A stretch of 64,000 bases of DNA from Hygrophila difformis (taxonomy: Eukaryota > Streptophyta > Magnoliopsida > Lamiales > Acanthaceae): assembly GCA_030278955.1 (NCBI GenBank), contig JAOANR010000003.1, forward strand, positions 58,149,628 to 58,213,627, written 5' to 3'. Below, piece by piece: positions 32,024 through 45,500 of the stretch (position 1 is its first letter; every line of letters begins with the position of its first letter). The notes under the pieces are model-generated. The model saw only the letters and a program-made list of their open reading frames with translations. It searched no databases and was not told the DNA's origin. The position numbers and the translations under genes were made by a program.

Positions 32024-32558
32024 CATAGTTGTTAAGATCCCGATCCTGATCTTAAGATCTTACGATTTTACGATCACATCTCTCTAAAACGATCCCGATT
32101 CTTGTAGGATCTTAAAATTAGTAAGATCCCGATCCTGATAGTAGAATGTTACGATTTTATGGTCATACTCTCTTAAACGCTTCTACGATCTTACGATCAT
32201 ATCCGCTTAAACGCATAATTTTTTTTGTAGTATTTTACGATTTGGGATCAAAATAACTTTTTTCCTTTAATTTAAAACTTAAGAACTTGTCTTCCTTATG
32301 TATGATGTGTAAAAAAACATACTATGTATGTATGTGAAAATATTTTATGTTTGATTGTGATGCTTTTGTACCGTATTGTATTAATTAACTTGAAAGATTC
32401 GTAAATACACGAAATAATGCTTTTACTTGTTAGTATACATATTTAAGTTTATCCATTATTGCAATTTCATAAGATCTTAGGATCCCGATTCGATCCTACG
32501 ATCTCGATCTTGCAAAGAGAAAAACGATCCCATATAGAATCCCGATCTTAACAAACTT
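32024..32558. mobile_element. Non-autonomous Mutator-like element, GATC-rich
   Basis: Flanked by the 9-bp direct repeat GGTGCGGAG (32015-32023 and 32559-32567). Ends are CATAGTTGTTAAGATC and, in reverse, CAAGTTTGTTAAGATC. The body repeats GATCCCGATC and ACGATTTTACGATC words on both arms. A 9-bp duplication points to MULE. No coding region. Confidence 0.65.
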
Positions 32559-32673
32559 GGTGCGGAGTAATGAATTGAAGACGGTGGCAGTGTGGAACAG
32601 GTTTCGCCTTGGAATCTGGAGTACAATTAAGAGAATTAAGTTACTCCTTTATTTTACTTAATGTTCTTTTTTA

Positions 32674-32934
32674 CTCCCTCGTTAATCAATAGTGGTCATT
32701 TTACACCAAATCACAAATACCAATAAAATATAATGATTAGCCCCCTAATTTTTATTTTTGCCCCTACTAATAAAAAAGTAAAGTTAAGATGTAGAGAAAT
32801 TGCACAGTATTGTATAAGATTTATGAAAAGATATGTATAATATTGGAAAAGTATGGTATAAATAGATAAAAATGACAACGATTTTGGAATGGTTTTTGGT
32901 TTTTAAAATGACAAGTAAAACGGAACGGAATAAG
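32674..32934. mobile_element. Degenerate Stowaway-like MITE
   Basis: CTCCCTCGTTAATC...GTCATTTT on the left and AAAATGAC...CGGAACGGAATAAG on the right, 261 bp, flanked by TA. Confidence 0.5.
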
Positions 32935-33540
32935 TAGTAGGAGTAGTTCATGTACATGATTATTAAAAAAAAAACACAAAATGATTAGAATGGTAGGGCC
33001 TTATGGAGTTTGGAGAAAAATCTTCATTATATTGTTTTTTTCTTTAAAAAAAAAAGTCAGATTATAACTTATGAAAAAGTTACCGATTAAAATTTTATGT
33101 TTAGGAATGTAACTTGACCCAAGTGGTCATATTCCATGCCTTCCAATTATATGTTAGGGGTGTGATTACCACCCTGCCCACTATCCCTTCCTTTTATCCT
33201 TTTATAATTTGTGTGGCTTAAGCTCGCTTCCACATACATTTGCCGACACATAGGTGTCAATGTTTATTAAAAAAAAAAAAAATATACGTTTAACCCATGC
33301 TCGAAAAAAAAATGAGGGTAACTCCTGGAAAACTTCATAATTAGTAAATACTTAAGAATTTTAAAATCTTTAGTAAGACATTTGATTTTAAAATTAGAAT
33401 TCAAAATTATACTACTTATTAAAAAAAATAGTTTAACGTGGCGTGGTGAACTGGTGATGAAGACTTACCATTCATGTAAATTAATAGCAGTAATTTTTTT
33501 TCTCTAAATTTTCTTATAATGTTTTAAAAAAATTACTCTT
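32935..33540. other. Intergenic, no gene seen
   Basis: AT-rich with several homopolymer A runs. Confidence 0.4.
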
Positions 33541-33689
33541 CGGGCCTCAAGATGGCGTTGGAAGGAGGCATTCAGGACCTATGTTGTGTTTGTGACAGCA
33601 TGGAGGCCTTAAGGCTTGTTCAGTCCCCTCGGACTTCAACTCACTGGCTTGCTCCTTATTTGGCTAATATTGATGAATGATGATCTCAA

Positions 33690-33873
33690 GCGACAATTCC
33701 GCTCCATCGGATTCCAACACATTTTGCGTGAAGGAAATGTTGTCGTCGATTGTCTTGTGAAGCTTGGGGCCAATGATGAGTTATTCTATACTTCTAGGGC
33801 CTTTCCTCCGAAATCGTGTAAAGGATTTCTCTCGGCGGACTTGGCAGGCACGTGGTTTCCACGTGCTCACTGA
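33690..33873 (+). pseudogene. LINE RNase H C-terminal remnant
   Basis: Encodes FRSIGFQHILREGNVVVDCL followed by FPPKSCKGFLSADLAGTWFP, the same C-terminal RNase H tail as at 29400-29565. Upstream residues do not match, so only the last about 60 codons survive. Confidence 0.7.
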
Positions 33874-34580
33874 TACTCTCTATCCTCGTCTTATTTTTGG
33901 TTTTGCTTCCCCTGTTTCGTTGTTAATGCAAGGGAAAAAAAATGTAGGTATTCGACTCATTTGATACGCAGTTTACCTGAGTAGTATGAGATTTAGGTAG
34001 ATGAAACAAATATGTCTTGTTTGAGCCTTTGTATAGGCAGAAATCTATTTTGGGAATTGCATCCCATCAATGCCACCAGATACTAGAGGATTAATTTTGA
34101 GTCCAATGTTTCTTGAGGATATCTGCTAGGTGCTACACCAAAAAAACACATTTAAACAGTCAACATTAATTTATTTGTGAACCCTAAGGCTTAAACTGAA
34201 AACAAACCTCGAAAGACAACTTTTTACGATGGAGTATATGTTCAATTAGTGAGTATTTACATAGGTTCAAATGTTCAATTAGAAGAAAATTTATTATGTA
34301 GTAATCACTAATATGATTATTAGTGAGTATTTGTCACTAGGTAATTGTCTTTCCCTCTTTGAGAACTGCATGCTTTGGATAGTAATTTTTGTATCCCAAT
34401 ACCAGAACAATTAAACCAAAAAAGGAGCACAATCCATTCCAATAAAATAAATAAATCTTAGCCACAAAATAGAAACAAAGCCCATAAACACACACACAAA
34501 GAGGAGGGAAAAAAACAAAAAAAAAAAACAAGAAGAAGAAAGAAGTCCACAACTAAAATTTGAACCTACAAACATCATCA
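33874..34580. other. Intergenic and 3' flank of the membrane-protein gene
   Basis: No gene seen. The part next to 34580 probably includes the 3' UTR of the minus-strand gene. Confidence 0.4.
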
Positions 34581-36645
34581 TCAACATTGCCTAGTTTGTG
34601 TTACTACAACCGATCCCCTGGAATGATGATCACCAACCCCCAATTCTTGCTCACTTCCCATCACATGCCCTGCTGCTTTTGCCCCTCTCAAGCTGCTTAT
34701 ATTCCCAAATATCAGCACCACCATCCCTATTATCCCGCAACAAAATGCTCCTCCAAATGCCCTCCCAGGATGCCCTGGAATCGCCGTTGCCACCGCGAAT
34801 CCCACGCACGCCCCTACTCCTCTCGCCCACGAGAACCACACCGAAAACGCTCCTTCTTTCCCTGCCGGCGAACAGTCCAGCCATAGAACCCGTCCAAATG
34901 CGTGCAGCAATCCTGATCACAAAACACGATGATTTAAACCAATTACAATGAATCGAAACTCTATATATATATATAAACCTTTGAAGTGAAATAAAACGCG
35001 GAGCAAACCTACCTGTTGCAGTGCCTTGAATTGCTGCGAATAGGAGCAGATGGCTTTTGTCCCAAACATGCCCTTTGTAATAGAATCCGAATCCGGAACT
35101 AAGAGTCGACAGTATGAATCCGAGAAGCTGCATTTTCTCCGAATCCAGCTTCAATGCTTGCTGCAGCGGATGCAACAGGGGAAGCGAAAATACAGGGACC
35201 AGAAAATACAGCAGCCATAGGAACAGAATGGTGTCCGTTTTCACGCAGAGGTGTCCCATTGCATAGAGCAATCCCGCCGCAAAAATGCACATCGTCATAA
35301 AAGACGATAGGAAAACACCCGCGAGGCTCCCGGCCGCGTGCGGGTACTTGAAAATCGAGACGACGTGCATTAGGGGAGCCGAATTCGACTGCAGATCAGC
35401 AAAACACATGGTGGTTCTAGTCGCGCTAAATATGTGGATCAACCCTAATCCCCAAATCAGGCCACTGAATATCGATACCACCCACAGGGCGGTGAAATGG
35501 TCCGAATGGTTCAGCATTCGGTAAGTGAAGGCGGACATAATGGTCGCTCCCAAGCAGCCTGCCGCTGTGGAGTACAGGGACAGCGAGCTGGCGAAAGATC
35601 TTCGGTTCGGAAACTGGTGGCTTGGGATTTTTGCGCCGGTGAAGCCGCGGATCATTAGGCCGAGGTGCCGGGCGTGGGCTGCGCCTGAGATGGTGTTGGC
35701 GGCCACAATTATGGCTATGTACGGTGGAAAGATCCACGACTTTCTGACAAAGCCGGCCGGGAGGCAGAAGAGGGCGCCGAGGCCTGTGGCTGCGCCGGCT
35801 ACGAGTTGCTGGTTGTGGCTGTAGTCGAGAACGATCGAGACGATTCCGAGGAGAGGTGTTGATAGAATTAGCCCCGCGATCCAAGAGATCGACGTCCATT
35901 CTAGCGCAGAAACGCTCTTGTGGCCGAGTCTAATCGATTTGTGAACCAGCTCTTCGTACCTAAAATTCAAGAACAACAGAGAAGTTTGAGTAAACAGCAA
36001 AAACCAGAAAACAAGCCTAGAAATTCGACTTTTCAAGCCTTACTTCTGTCGGCCAAGTTTCGAAAACCCCATCAAATTAACATTTAACTACAACGAGTAC
36101 AAATACATAGCTGGGAAGTATCGTGAAATAGTTTTGTCATTTCGTCAAACACCTTGTCTGCTACTTAAAACCCTAAAAGGATTACCATTCAAAACCCTAG
36201 CGAATGTAAAACTTACAGCGACATTTCAGCAAACGCCCAAACGCCAAACCCTAATTTTTTGTTCAGACCCCACAAAATCAAGAAATGAAAAATCTAAAAT
36301 ACGCACGACTTACAGCAACATTTCACTTTGTTTGCACTTGACTCCCTTGTAGCTCATCAACCACCCTTGCCGGGGCGCCGGAGGGGTGGAAACAGTCTGG
36401 CTGATGATGAGCGGAAAGACGATGGGAATGAGAACAGTGTGCAAAAAATACGAGCACAGGCCATACAAATACCACATGAGAACTTCCCCCTTGGTGGGCT
36501 TATCTTCAATTCCTCCATAAGCGGAGTAATCCTCGCCAGGCCGCTGGATTCTCTTCAAATCACCACGAACATCTGCGACATCCTTATCACTTTCAACCAC
36601 TTCTTTCAGCTTCCCATGAGCCTGTGGGCTGATATCAGCAGCCAT
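34581..36645 (-). CDS. Polytopic membrane protein, three exons (536 aa), intact
   Basis: Minus strand: exon 1 36645-36314 (ATG, donor GTAAGT), exon 2 35959-35013 (acceptor TTTTAG, donor GTAGGT), exon 3 34912-34581 (acceptor GATCAG, stop TGA). All junctions keep the frame, giving 1611 bases. The N-terminus MAADISPQAHGKLKEVVE is soluble, with RIQRPGEDYSAYGG. About a dozen hydrophobic segments follow, starting at VLMWYLYGLCSYFLHTVLIP and including SWIAGLILSTPLLGIVSIV and AGSLAGVFLSSFMTMCIFAA. It ends in a Ser/Gly-rich cytosolic-looking tail. It resembles plant proteins annotated as MFS/ATG22-like transmembrane proteins; substrate and compartment cannot be told. This is the only complete ordinary host gene in the window. 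A small intron in the 5' leader is possible. Confidence 0.8.
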
Positions 36646-37434
36646 TGTACCCTTACCTGATACAAAAAAAAACCCTAAAACCTTGCACCGGCAGAAACAA
36701 TGGAGAAAGAAAAACAGTAGCTGAAGAGCTAGTGTTGTTGCTCCTTGGGACCAAAATTTGAGACTGTGAGAGAGAAAAGGTAAAAGCACATTACAGGTTA
36801 CAGCTGGCTATGAAAGTTCCAAGAGGGGGTGCACAGAGAACTAAGCAAAACATGGAATTAGTAGTGTGTATTTAGCTTAATCAGAGGGGCAAAGGAAAAG
36901 GGCAAAGGTAAACCACCATTTATGATAAAGAAAGATATTTTGTGGCACATCACACATGTGGGCATAGAGGGGAGAGACAGGCCCTTGTGGTTTCATATTG
37001 GATTCCTACGGCTCTACCCTCTGCAATAGAAAATGAAAATGACCCCTTTTTTAAAAGAAAGAAAGAAACCAAAAAAGAATCTGAGAAGCACAGACACAAA
37101 CCTGGTAAAGCCTGAAGGGACACAGTCCACAAGGTCGCCTAGAAAATCATCACAGAGACGGGGGGGAGAGGGGGTAGGGAGCTACTGCTAGCTGGGTTTT
37201 TTTTTCTCTTTTTTTTTTCTTGTTTTTTAATTAAGCTTTGCTTTACTTTTGAAACTTTTCAATAATGACAGAAACACAACATGGAAGATCAAATCGGTTT
37301 ATTGACCGTTTTAATTAGTGAAAGTAATCGAATTTTGGAATGAAAAGTTTTGAGTGTGAGTGAGCAGTTTGAATTTTGAATACACAGAGACTAGCTTTAA
37401 GCCTTTACTGCTTTATCCCTATGACTATTTTATA
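36646..37434 (-). other. 5' leader and promoter side of the membrane-protein gene
   Basis: Upstream of the ATG are pyrimidine-rich stretches (minus strand), including CTCTCTCACAGTC near 36770, compatible with a 5' UTR. No other gene seen. Confidence 0.4.
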
Positions 37435-37694
37435 CTCCCTCCGTTTCTAAATAAAGGTAACGTTTTGACTTTTTTTACTGTTCATTGTAACACTTTGACT
37501 TCTATTTTTGTTATAGTTATACAAGAAAAAATATAGCCAAGTGAGATCTTGTTGGATTCGTCTCATCTTATAGTTTTTAAATATCAAATTTTTACAATTT
37601 TTACTTGTACCGAATTTGAGTTATTAATAGTTTAAAATGTGCATTGGCATGCGTGCAGAAGAGAAACGTTACATTTAAAAAGAAACGGAGGTAG
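37435..37694. mobile_element. Stowaway-like MITE, undivided copy
   Basis: CTCCCTCCGTTTCTAAATA to AAGAAACGGAGGTAG, 260 bp, flanked by TA on both sides. A good reference for the family. Confidence 0.85.
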
Positions 37695-37696
37695 TA

Positions 37697-39095
37697 TAAC
37701 TATCATCATGATTCATGATTCATGATTCTTCATGCACCACAACCACAAACAGCAGGGGACTGTGTTGAATTAAATACCTTATTTCTTGCTGGATATCAGG
37801 TCTGAAAATAAATTTCACCATATCTTTGTGAACAAGTTGTCAGATAATTAAAAAAATCAGATTTTTATGGGGTAACAACTAACAAATGAGCAATTCACCG
37901 GAATGTGAATGACAAAATGCTGAAACGAAGCAGTTGGGACCTAAAATCTAAAACTTCTTTTTTTTCTTTTTCGGTGGGGATTTCTAAAACTTTTACTTCT
38001 AGACTCTAGTATTATGTTAATAATCGATTTATTTGAAAGTCGGAATGCATGAAACTAAAATCAATTTTTGTCTTCACATCATGCACGAGACAATTTACTC
38101 TATGCAACATAAATTATAAATAAAAAAAAATAAAAGAATGATTAAGGAATTACTTCGTAATTCAAAGTCTCCATAGCATAGGAGTAAGAAGTAAGAAGCA
38201 GACATTGGTTTTGAATTCCAGTGCTAAGTGTGAATAATCTGAGCATCGTTCCAATGGTATAGTAGTAGCTCTGGGTGATCGGTAGCTTGCCTCTACCACT
38301 CTATGTTTTACATAGAGCTTATAATGATGTATTTCACGCACATGAAAGCACATTGAACTTGATTGTCACTTTATGTGCCAGCAAGGAAACTGTGCAGTTA
38401 TCACTCATTTTACTTCCCCAATCAAACAATACATGTTTTCACCAAATTGCTTCTTCCTTAATTTTCCCGGCCTTTTGGCCTTTTGAACATCATAAAATCA
38501 AACTATACATGATTTGTGATATATGGAAACAAAGTGCAAACGATATAATAAGACCCAAAAAGTAGAAGAACCGAACACTGAGAATGAAATGGTCAAATAG
38601 GAGAAATATAAAACATGTTGAGAAGTCTTGCTATTAGAGAAATTAGTCGATAAAGCCTCTCTTAATAATGAATGACGGAATTAACGGGAATTGAAAAAAG
38701 ACCGTGGAAGAAAAAAGGGGAGGAAAAACTATATTAGATTTTTTACTAAAACATATATATTGAGTATAAAATGTACATATATATTTAATAAAATATAACG
38801 GTGATGGATGGTTTAGATTGTGGGTTGGGTGATGGATTGGGTGCTGGGTTGCCATGAGTCTAAATCCATAACATCACCTGATTCACATATCACCCTATAA
38901 GAATCCACATTTTTTTTTTTCGGATTTTCATCAATTCCGTCGGGTTGGTGTATCGAGTTTTGGGCGAATGCCGGTGAAATTACCATCCCTAGATGGAAGT
39001 TGAAGTTCAAGCATGTCAATTGAGTATTTTATGTTTCAAGATATTAGAGCTATTAGTATTATTATTTATTGATCTATTCTGATTTAATTATATTA
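37697..39095. other. Intergenic, no gene seen
   Basis: AT-rich; a CATGATTCATGATTCATGATT repeat near 37705 is the only visible structure. Confidence 0.4.
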
Positions 39096-39097
39096 TA

Positions 39098-39564
39098 CTT
39101 CCTGCGTCTCATTTCAAATATTTCATTTCAACTTTTCACACTATTTATTATGAGATCTTATTGGATTCGTCTTTTCTTATAGTTTTAGAATATACTACAT
39201 CTATTTTTTTAGGTTTGCACCACTTCACACAGGCACGCATGCCGATACACATTTTCAACGACTAATAACTTAAATCGTGTATAATAAAAAAATTATAGAA
39301 AGTTGATAGTATAAAACTACAAGTTTAGACGATTCTAACAAGATACACTTGACTATTTTTTTTTTAGCAACTATAATAAAAACTTGAGACAAAGTTAAAT
39401 TATGAATAGTGTAAAAAACACCAATGTTGCAAAGCCAAAAAACGGAGAAAGTATATTTTTTTTATAATTTTTACTTCTCTACATTTTAAGATATTAACTG
39501 TTAAATAAATACACTGGACTACGTGTCCAAAAATTTTGGGACATCTCAAATGGAGCAGAAGGAG
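39098..39564. mobile_element. Stowaway-like MITE hosting another MITE
   Basis: CTTCCTGCGTCTCATTTC on the left and GGGACATCTCAAATGGAGC then AGAAGGAG on the right, flanked by TA. The body is interrupted at 39195-39451. Confidence 0.65.
39195..39451. mobile_element. Nested Stowaway-like MITE 3
   Basis: CTACATCTATTTTTTTAGG and GCCAAAAAACGGAGAAAG, flanked by TA, inside 39098-39564. Confidence 0.65.
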
Positions 39565-39566
39565 TA

Positions 39567-41015
39567 ATTGTATGATAAAAATATAGTTAAATATACTAGA
39601 TTACTAGTACTACTATATGACGTGCGAAGTGGAAAGTACAAGTGAAATTTTTTTTTTCAGGAAGCTAAGGATGAAAGTAAATAAAAGAACGTAATTGTCT
39701 CTTTCTAAGATACTACTGTGCAAGAAAAGAAAGTGTATAATGTACTAGTACTGTATTTAAGTTGTGGGGGGGGGGGGGGGGGGGTGGGGGGCATGCATTT
39801 ATTACAGCACTTGCACTGGTATTGGTTCAGATTCATTATCTCAATGTTTTTTTACAAGTAGTAGCAATAATACATTATTAAACCATTAATAGTAGTACTT
39901 ATTTTAGTAGTAGTAGTATATTTATCTTTGTTTAATTTTTGGAGGCCGGGAGAACGATTATACTACTAGGAGTATTATAGAAGTAGTGGTGGTTTAGTTT
40001 AATTAGGTAAGAAATGGTTAGGCAAAAAGGGATTTGATGAATGCTGCCTTTGTGACTTTAATTTTAAAAGTAAATAAAAGTGGCCGACACGACACCTATA
40101 TATGCATGGCTATAATCATAAACCCTTACGCCTTACTCATCATACAAGTAGTATGTAGTAGTAATTCATTATTCAAGCTAAGGAAAGGGCCTACCCAGCC
40201 AACTTCACCTATTACTAATACTCCTGCAAAATTTTTTTATTTTTATATTTATTTTTATTTTTTTATCATGCAAATAATATTGTCGGAACTCGGAAGGTAA
40301 TGTATTACTACTACTCCGATATATATATCCATTATTTGGTGTTTAGGGTTAGGAGGAGATGAGATGGATACTCTAAGATGAGATATGATCTACTCCATGT
40401 ATGCATTATTATGATGTAGTACTAAGAAATAAGGAGGAGGAGGAGGTATGGGAGTAGCAGTAGCAGTAGCAGACTATAGCAGCAGTTGGTCGTTGGTCCT
40501 TTTCTTACAAGCAGCTTACAGCATATGCAGACCATGGCAGCCGGACTATCTATATATAATAATTTTTATTTTTAATTTGTCCCTCTTACTTATTACTCCT
40601 ACACTTATTAGTAAGATTCATGTTCATGACTTGGGTTTTTTGGTCGCAGCAAGTTTACCTTAATAATGTGGTTTGAGTTTAAAAAAACACTTAAGAGTAG
40701 TACTTGTCCACCTTACTACTACTACTAGACTAAAGTGGTTTGTTTGTGTGATAGGGAAGGAATAAGGTGGTGGTCAATAAGGATGGATGGGGTCGATGAT
40801 TTTAATTACAAAATGGTAAATGGGTGCAGTCTGCAGGTACTGATTACTGAAATGTGATGGTCCATTCTTGTTTTCTTCTTTTAAAGACCACGGCATGGCT
40901 GGTCAATATTATACTACTACTTATACAGTTACACTACATTATATCATGGCCCATTCTGCAAATTTCTTGGTAGTATTTCATTCCATCAATACTCTGCTCA
41001 ATTTTTTAAACAATA
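39567..41015. other. Intergenic with simple repeats
   Basis: Contains the poly-G tract (39766-39784), many TAGTAG/TACTAC trinucleotide tracts and GGA/GCA repeats near 40430-40480. No gene seen. Confidence 0.4.
39766..39791. repeat. Poly-G tract
   Basis: Nineteen G, one T, six G. Confidence 0.9.
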
Positions 41016-41065
41016 CTAGTAATACCCGCCCGTACAATGCACCACACAAGATATTTTCATCAATA
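41016..41065 (-). mobile_element. Candidate Helitron 3' terminus
   Basis: On the minus strand: GTGCATTGTACGGGCGGG, TATTACTAG, then T. CTAG before T with a short upstream hairpin (GTGCA/TGTAC) fits a plant Helitron 3' end. I did not find the matching 5' end to the right. Confidence 0.4.
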
Positions 41066-42566
41066 AATAAAATATATATATATAATAAAATCTTAGTATA
41101 GATAAAATAGATCAATTTAAAATTGTATATCCAATTTAAAGTTATAGTAGTATAAAATCAGTATTTTATAATTTATTTAGAATTCAACAAAACTTATAAT
41201 AAAAATTAAATACATTTTATATTAACATCTCTCAAGACAATGGTATTAGTATTTCCATTAGTTATTGAAATAAATAACAATAAAAAAGAATATATTTTCA
41301 GAAATTAACGTAAATTAAAATATTTTGAATGAAATTTTCATCTTGAATAATATTTTTTTTTACACTTTTCAACTCAAGGATTTTCATGAGTGTGTAATAA
41401 TGACATACAAGCTTTATTTAATGTAAATTTTTTATAATTTTTTTACATTTATTTATATAGGAAAGAGATATAAAAATAAGATATGAATGATTTGAATGGG
41501 CTTCTGTCAATGCGAGTTTTATACGAGTTTTATTGAAATAAATGATTTGAATGGATATCCAGAGGTGATCTTTAGATGAAGAAGTTGTGCTATACGAGTT
41601 TTATTTATATATGGCAGTAGATTTTAATATTATAATTCTTTTTATTGTTATAGTAAATGTGACAGATTTAGCGGATGTTGCATTTTTTAGTTCCCCTGAA
41701 ATCGTGGGACTATTTTGGGGAGGATTCTTATTATTACACGTGTGGTTGTGGGCCAAGATTGTGGTCCCAATTTGAAAAGATTATGTATATTTTTTTTTTA
41801 TTTTTTATAACTGATTGTGTGTGGGGTTTTTGTCTCACCCGTCCTTATCCATTGGACCACTTTTGGTCTTACAGTTAATAAACCTTTTTTTGTACAGTAT
41901 CATTCAAAGGTGGGTTAGAAATCGACAGAACATTCCAATCCCTCAAATCACGAAAAAGACAGAGGACTCTACTCTCTCAAAACACGAAGTCGGTCGTTTT
42001 TTCGCTAGTTTCTTCCAACACCATCGTTCGTAACAGTGCACGGTCGTGAATTTCGGAGCAGTCGGACATCCCCCTTTCTTTGCTCTCTCGATTGACCTTC
42101 CGATTCGCACGTTTTTCCGGCCGGGTAAGTGATTTCATAGTCATATTGGCATGGTAATCAATTTAGTTTATGGTGTTTGCAACTATTGCGCGGTGTTGTC
42201 AACCTCCCCTCCCAATCATTCCATATTTTGTTGCCCCATTATATGGTTCGTGTTGTTTTCCTTGTTGTATTCCGTTCCTGTTTGTTCGGCGGTTGTAGGA
42301 TTTTTAGGGCTTTGCTTGCTTAATTACCTTGCTAATTAGTATGAAGGTTTCAGTCTAGGGCTTTTTCTGTATGAGTGAATATGGTGGTGTATACATGGTG
42401 TGTGAAGAATTGAGTGTGTTTTCGGTTGTAGTATTACAGAGTGTTGCTTGCTTAAGTAAGTTTTTAACTGATATGAATTTGGTTCAATATGTTGGTTTTT
42501 CTGTGTAAGTGAAGTTGGACTGGTATACATTTGGTGTGAAGCTTGGATTGTGTTTTATGCTGCAGG
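41066..42566 (+). other. Flank and 5' leader of the Ulp1-type gene
   Basis: AT-rich to about 41880, then a less AT-rich leader-like stretch with a donor-like GGGTAAGT near 42124. An acceptor-like TGCTGCAG ends at 42565, just before the ATG at 42567. Confidence 0.4.
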
Positions 42567-45500
42567 ATGGAGACCTTAATGGCTAGGGCACGGGCTACAC
42601 AGTTGGCATGTGTCCCTAAACTAGTCTTCGATGTTAATCAGAAGGTGGCCAAGAACCATTCAGTCGGCAGATGAGATTTCATTAATGGTTCTCGCTTCAG
42701 AGGAATGTTGCGTATCAAAGGGAATCATGTTCCTGTCATACCTATGGTGCACCTGATGGAAGCCTGGGATCATGATGCAAAATGTTTCCGTTTAACTGAT
42801 GGTCGTGTATTGGAGTTGACACCAGAGCGCATCGCTTTTGTGTACGCCCTCCCCCATGGCCATGGGAAAGATTTGATAACCATGGAGAACATCACAGAGG
42901 ATGATCCGTTTTGTAGGCAGGTTAGAGCGAAGTTCAAACTGTGTGATGAGGGGAAAACTAATGTAGATTGGGATAGATTGTCTGCGCTTGTCAATTTGCT
43001 TGTCTGGCGAAAGAGATGGAGTTGATAGAGTACTGGAGACTGTACGTGTTATTCTGTATCGGTGCCGTGCTCTCACCTCTTCCCAATCGTCGTTTGAGGC
43101 TGGGCTTAGTTAGTTTGCTTCGTACTAGGAAGATGGCTCGAAATTATAATTGGGCGTTCTTTGTTCAAGACTCCATTTTTAGAATGATTTCCCCCCTAAA
43201 TCGGATGGCAATGTGAGGAACAAGTTACGCAAACATTTGGGAAGTGATTTTCATTGTATAATGGTATGATTTTGCAAATTATTGTTTACATATGTTTGAT
43301 TATAATTCTACGTGCATTATGACGAGTGCTTATTAGGTTTAAATTCTTTGTAGCACGTTTTTTTTCGACATTATTCAGTGCAAATCTGGTGGGTCTTACA
43401 CATGTTGCTTGAAGATGTCTCTGACTATGGATACGTTACCAAGTATGTTGGACACGCGCTCCAAAAAGATATAGACCAAACCCCTTGTCCGGAAGCTGAC
43501 ACAGTAACCGAGGATAATGTAGTTCACATATTAAATAATACATGATCTTTTTACGTTGCATGATGCTACATTTTGCTACAAATATATGATACACTTGTGA
43601 TGGTTGTTCTCCATATTGTTTTTTATTACACTGACATGTGTTTCAATGCCCCGTGATGGATCATACTGTTATATGTGATACAACTAACTAAATTTGTCTC
43701 AAATAAAATTGAATATGTTTATATAGAGATTCATGATATGCTATATACAGTGCTTGAATCTATATTTCCATGTTTTTTATTTGCTGTGAACAGTTCATGT
43801 TCTTACTCGTAGCCATCCATGTTTATTTATAGTATGATTTTGAGTGATTTAATCCATTGCATATGATTGATTTACCCAGTAATGCCAATGTGCATTGTGT
43901 CACACCAATCAGTGTTTTTTTTTTAATTACCCTTTATTCTTCTTTGCATAACCAACAATCCAACATCTCACAGGCAGCATGTCCAATAAATGAACATGAG
44001 CCGGTGGGCTGTCACTATCAAGAAAACCCACATGTAAATGTACAATTATATTATTCATATATATAGCTTATCAAATCTCATCATAATGTGATTCAGTGTT
44101 CCATTCGAAGGCTCCTGATGCTACAGATCCTCAACGGAGAAAAGCTTATCTTAAAGCTGAATATGCTCGCCTTAAGAGTGAAATACAAGCGTTGGAGAAA
44201 CGTCTGCAGGAAGTGGACCTTGAATTAGGATGCATTGAGATGAGCGAGGTGTTGGCTGCTGAAGGAGAAGCGGAACGTGAGCTGAATGTGAGGCCAATAT
44301 GCAGCCTCGTACATATTGTGCCACTGTGATTGAAGACATTGGTGATGCTTCTTGTGGTGATGGGGTTGCTGATGCCACTGTTGTCACCATGGAAACTCCC
44401 CAGGGCAATGCTACTCCACGAAACGATTTTCCAAAACCTGTGGGTTTGAACCACGGTTTTATGTGCTTTTCCCCACCTCACTTGCCCCCCCAATTCGCAG
44501 CCGAATTGGGATATTTTAGGCTCACCAATCATTATTAACAGGGAAATAATGGCGGTCAGTATGCTATGTGTTTATTATATTTGTACGTGCAATAATAGCA
44601 TCATTTCTATGAGTTGTGTAATCTGAATATTTTTTCTTTTTCATTTTTAAATTTCTAACAGGAACACAATGTTGGGGCTTTTGAGGGTAATGATTCGGGT
44701 CGTGCTGGGGCTGTTGAGGCAAATTATATACCTGTTGAATTTCCCCAACGCAGTTCACGTGATGCAACAAGTGTCGTTAAAGAAGTGGGTTCGAAGCACG
44801 AATTTAGAATCCATTCATCCACTGACTTGCCCCCAGCTCACAGCCAAACTGGGATATTCTAGGCACACCGATAACAATTTGCAGGGAAACAATGGCGGTA
44901 CTAAATGCTAAACTCATTGCACGCATGTGTTTTATATACCATTATATTGTGTTATGATGATCATTCATATTTGTTGTGTATGCATTCTTCCATCCTTTTT
45001 ATCTGTTTTGTGATATGACCTTTACTTTTTTTTGTTCCCTTCCTTTTCACTTTAAAAAAAGCCGCAAAATGCTGGGAGCGATGATGACTTCATGGATCCT
45101 TCACCATTATCCATTGTTGCCTCTCAAGAAGATGTCAAATCACGCAAGAGGGCTAGTTCAACACCTTTGCTCGCCCCCACTAAGGCCAAGCGTGACCGAA
45201 GGCCGTCAAAGGCAGTAATCTCACCATCGTACGACAACCCGCGTGAGATACAGAAGTGGTGCACATTCTCTGTATTAGAGAAGAAAGTCGTGCCATGGTT
45301 GTTTAAGAAAAAGAATGCACCGGGTATTCTTGTTTATGCATCACCCATGAAATGCTTCACTATATCCATAATCAATTTAATGATTTATTTTCTATTTTTG
45401 TTAATATGATCATGTTTATTTGAACATCACACCTGTCAATCCCTCACAAAATACAGGTGAAACTGTATTTGATGACGGCCACATCATTGTATGGAAGGAG

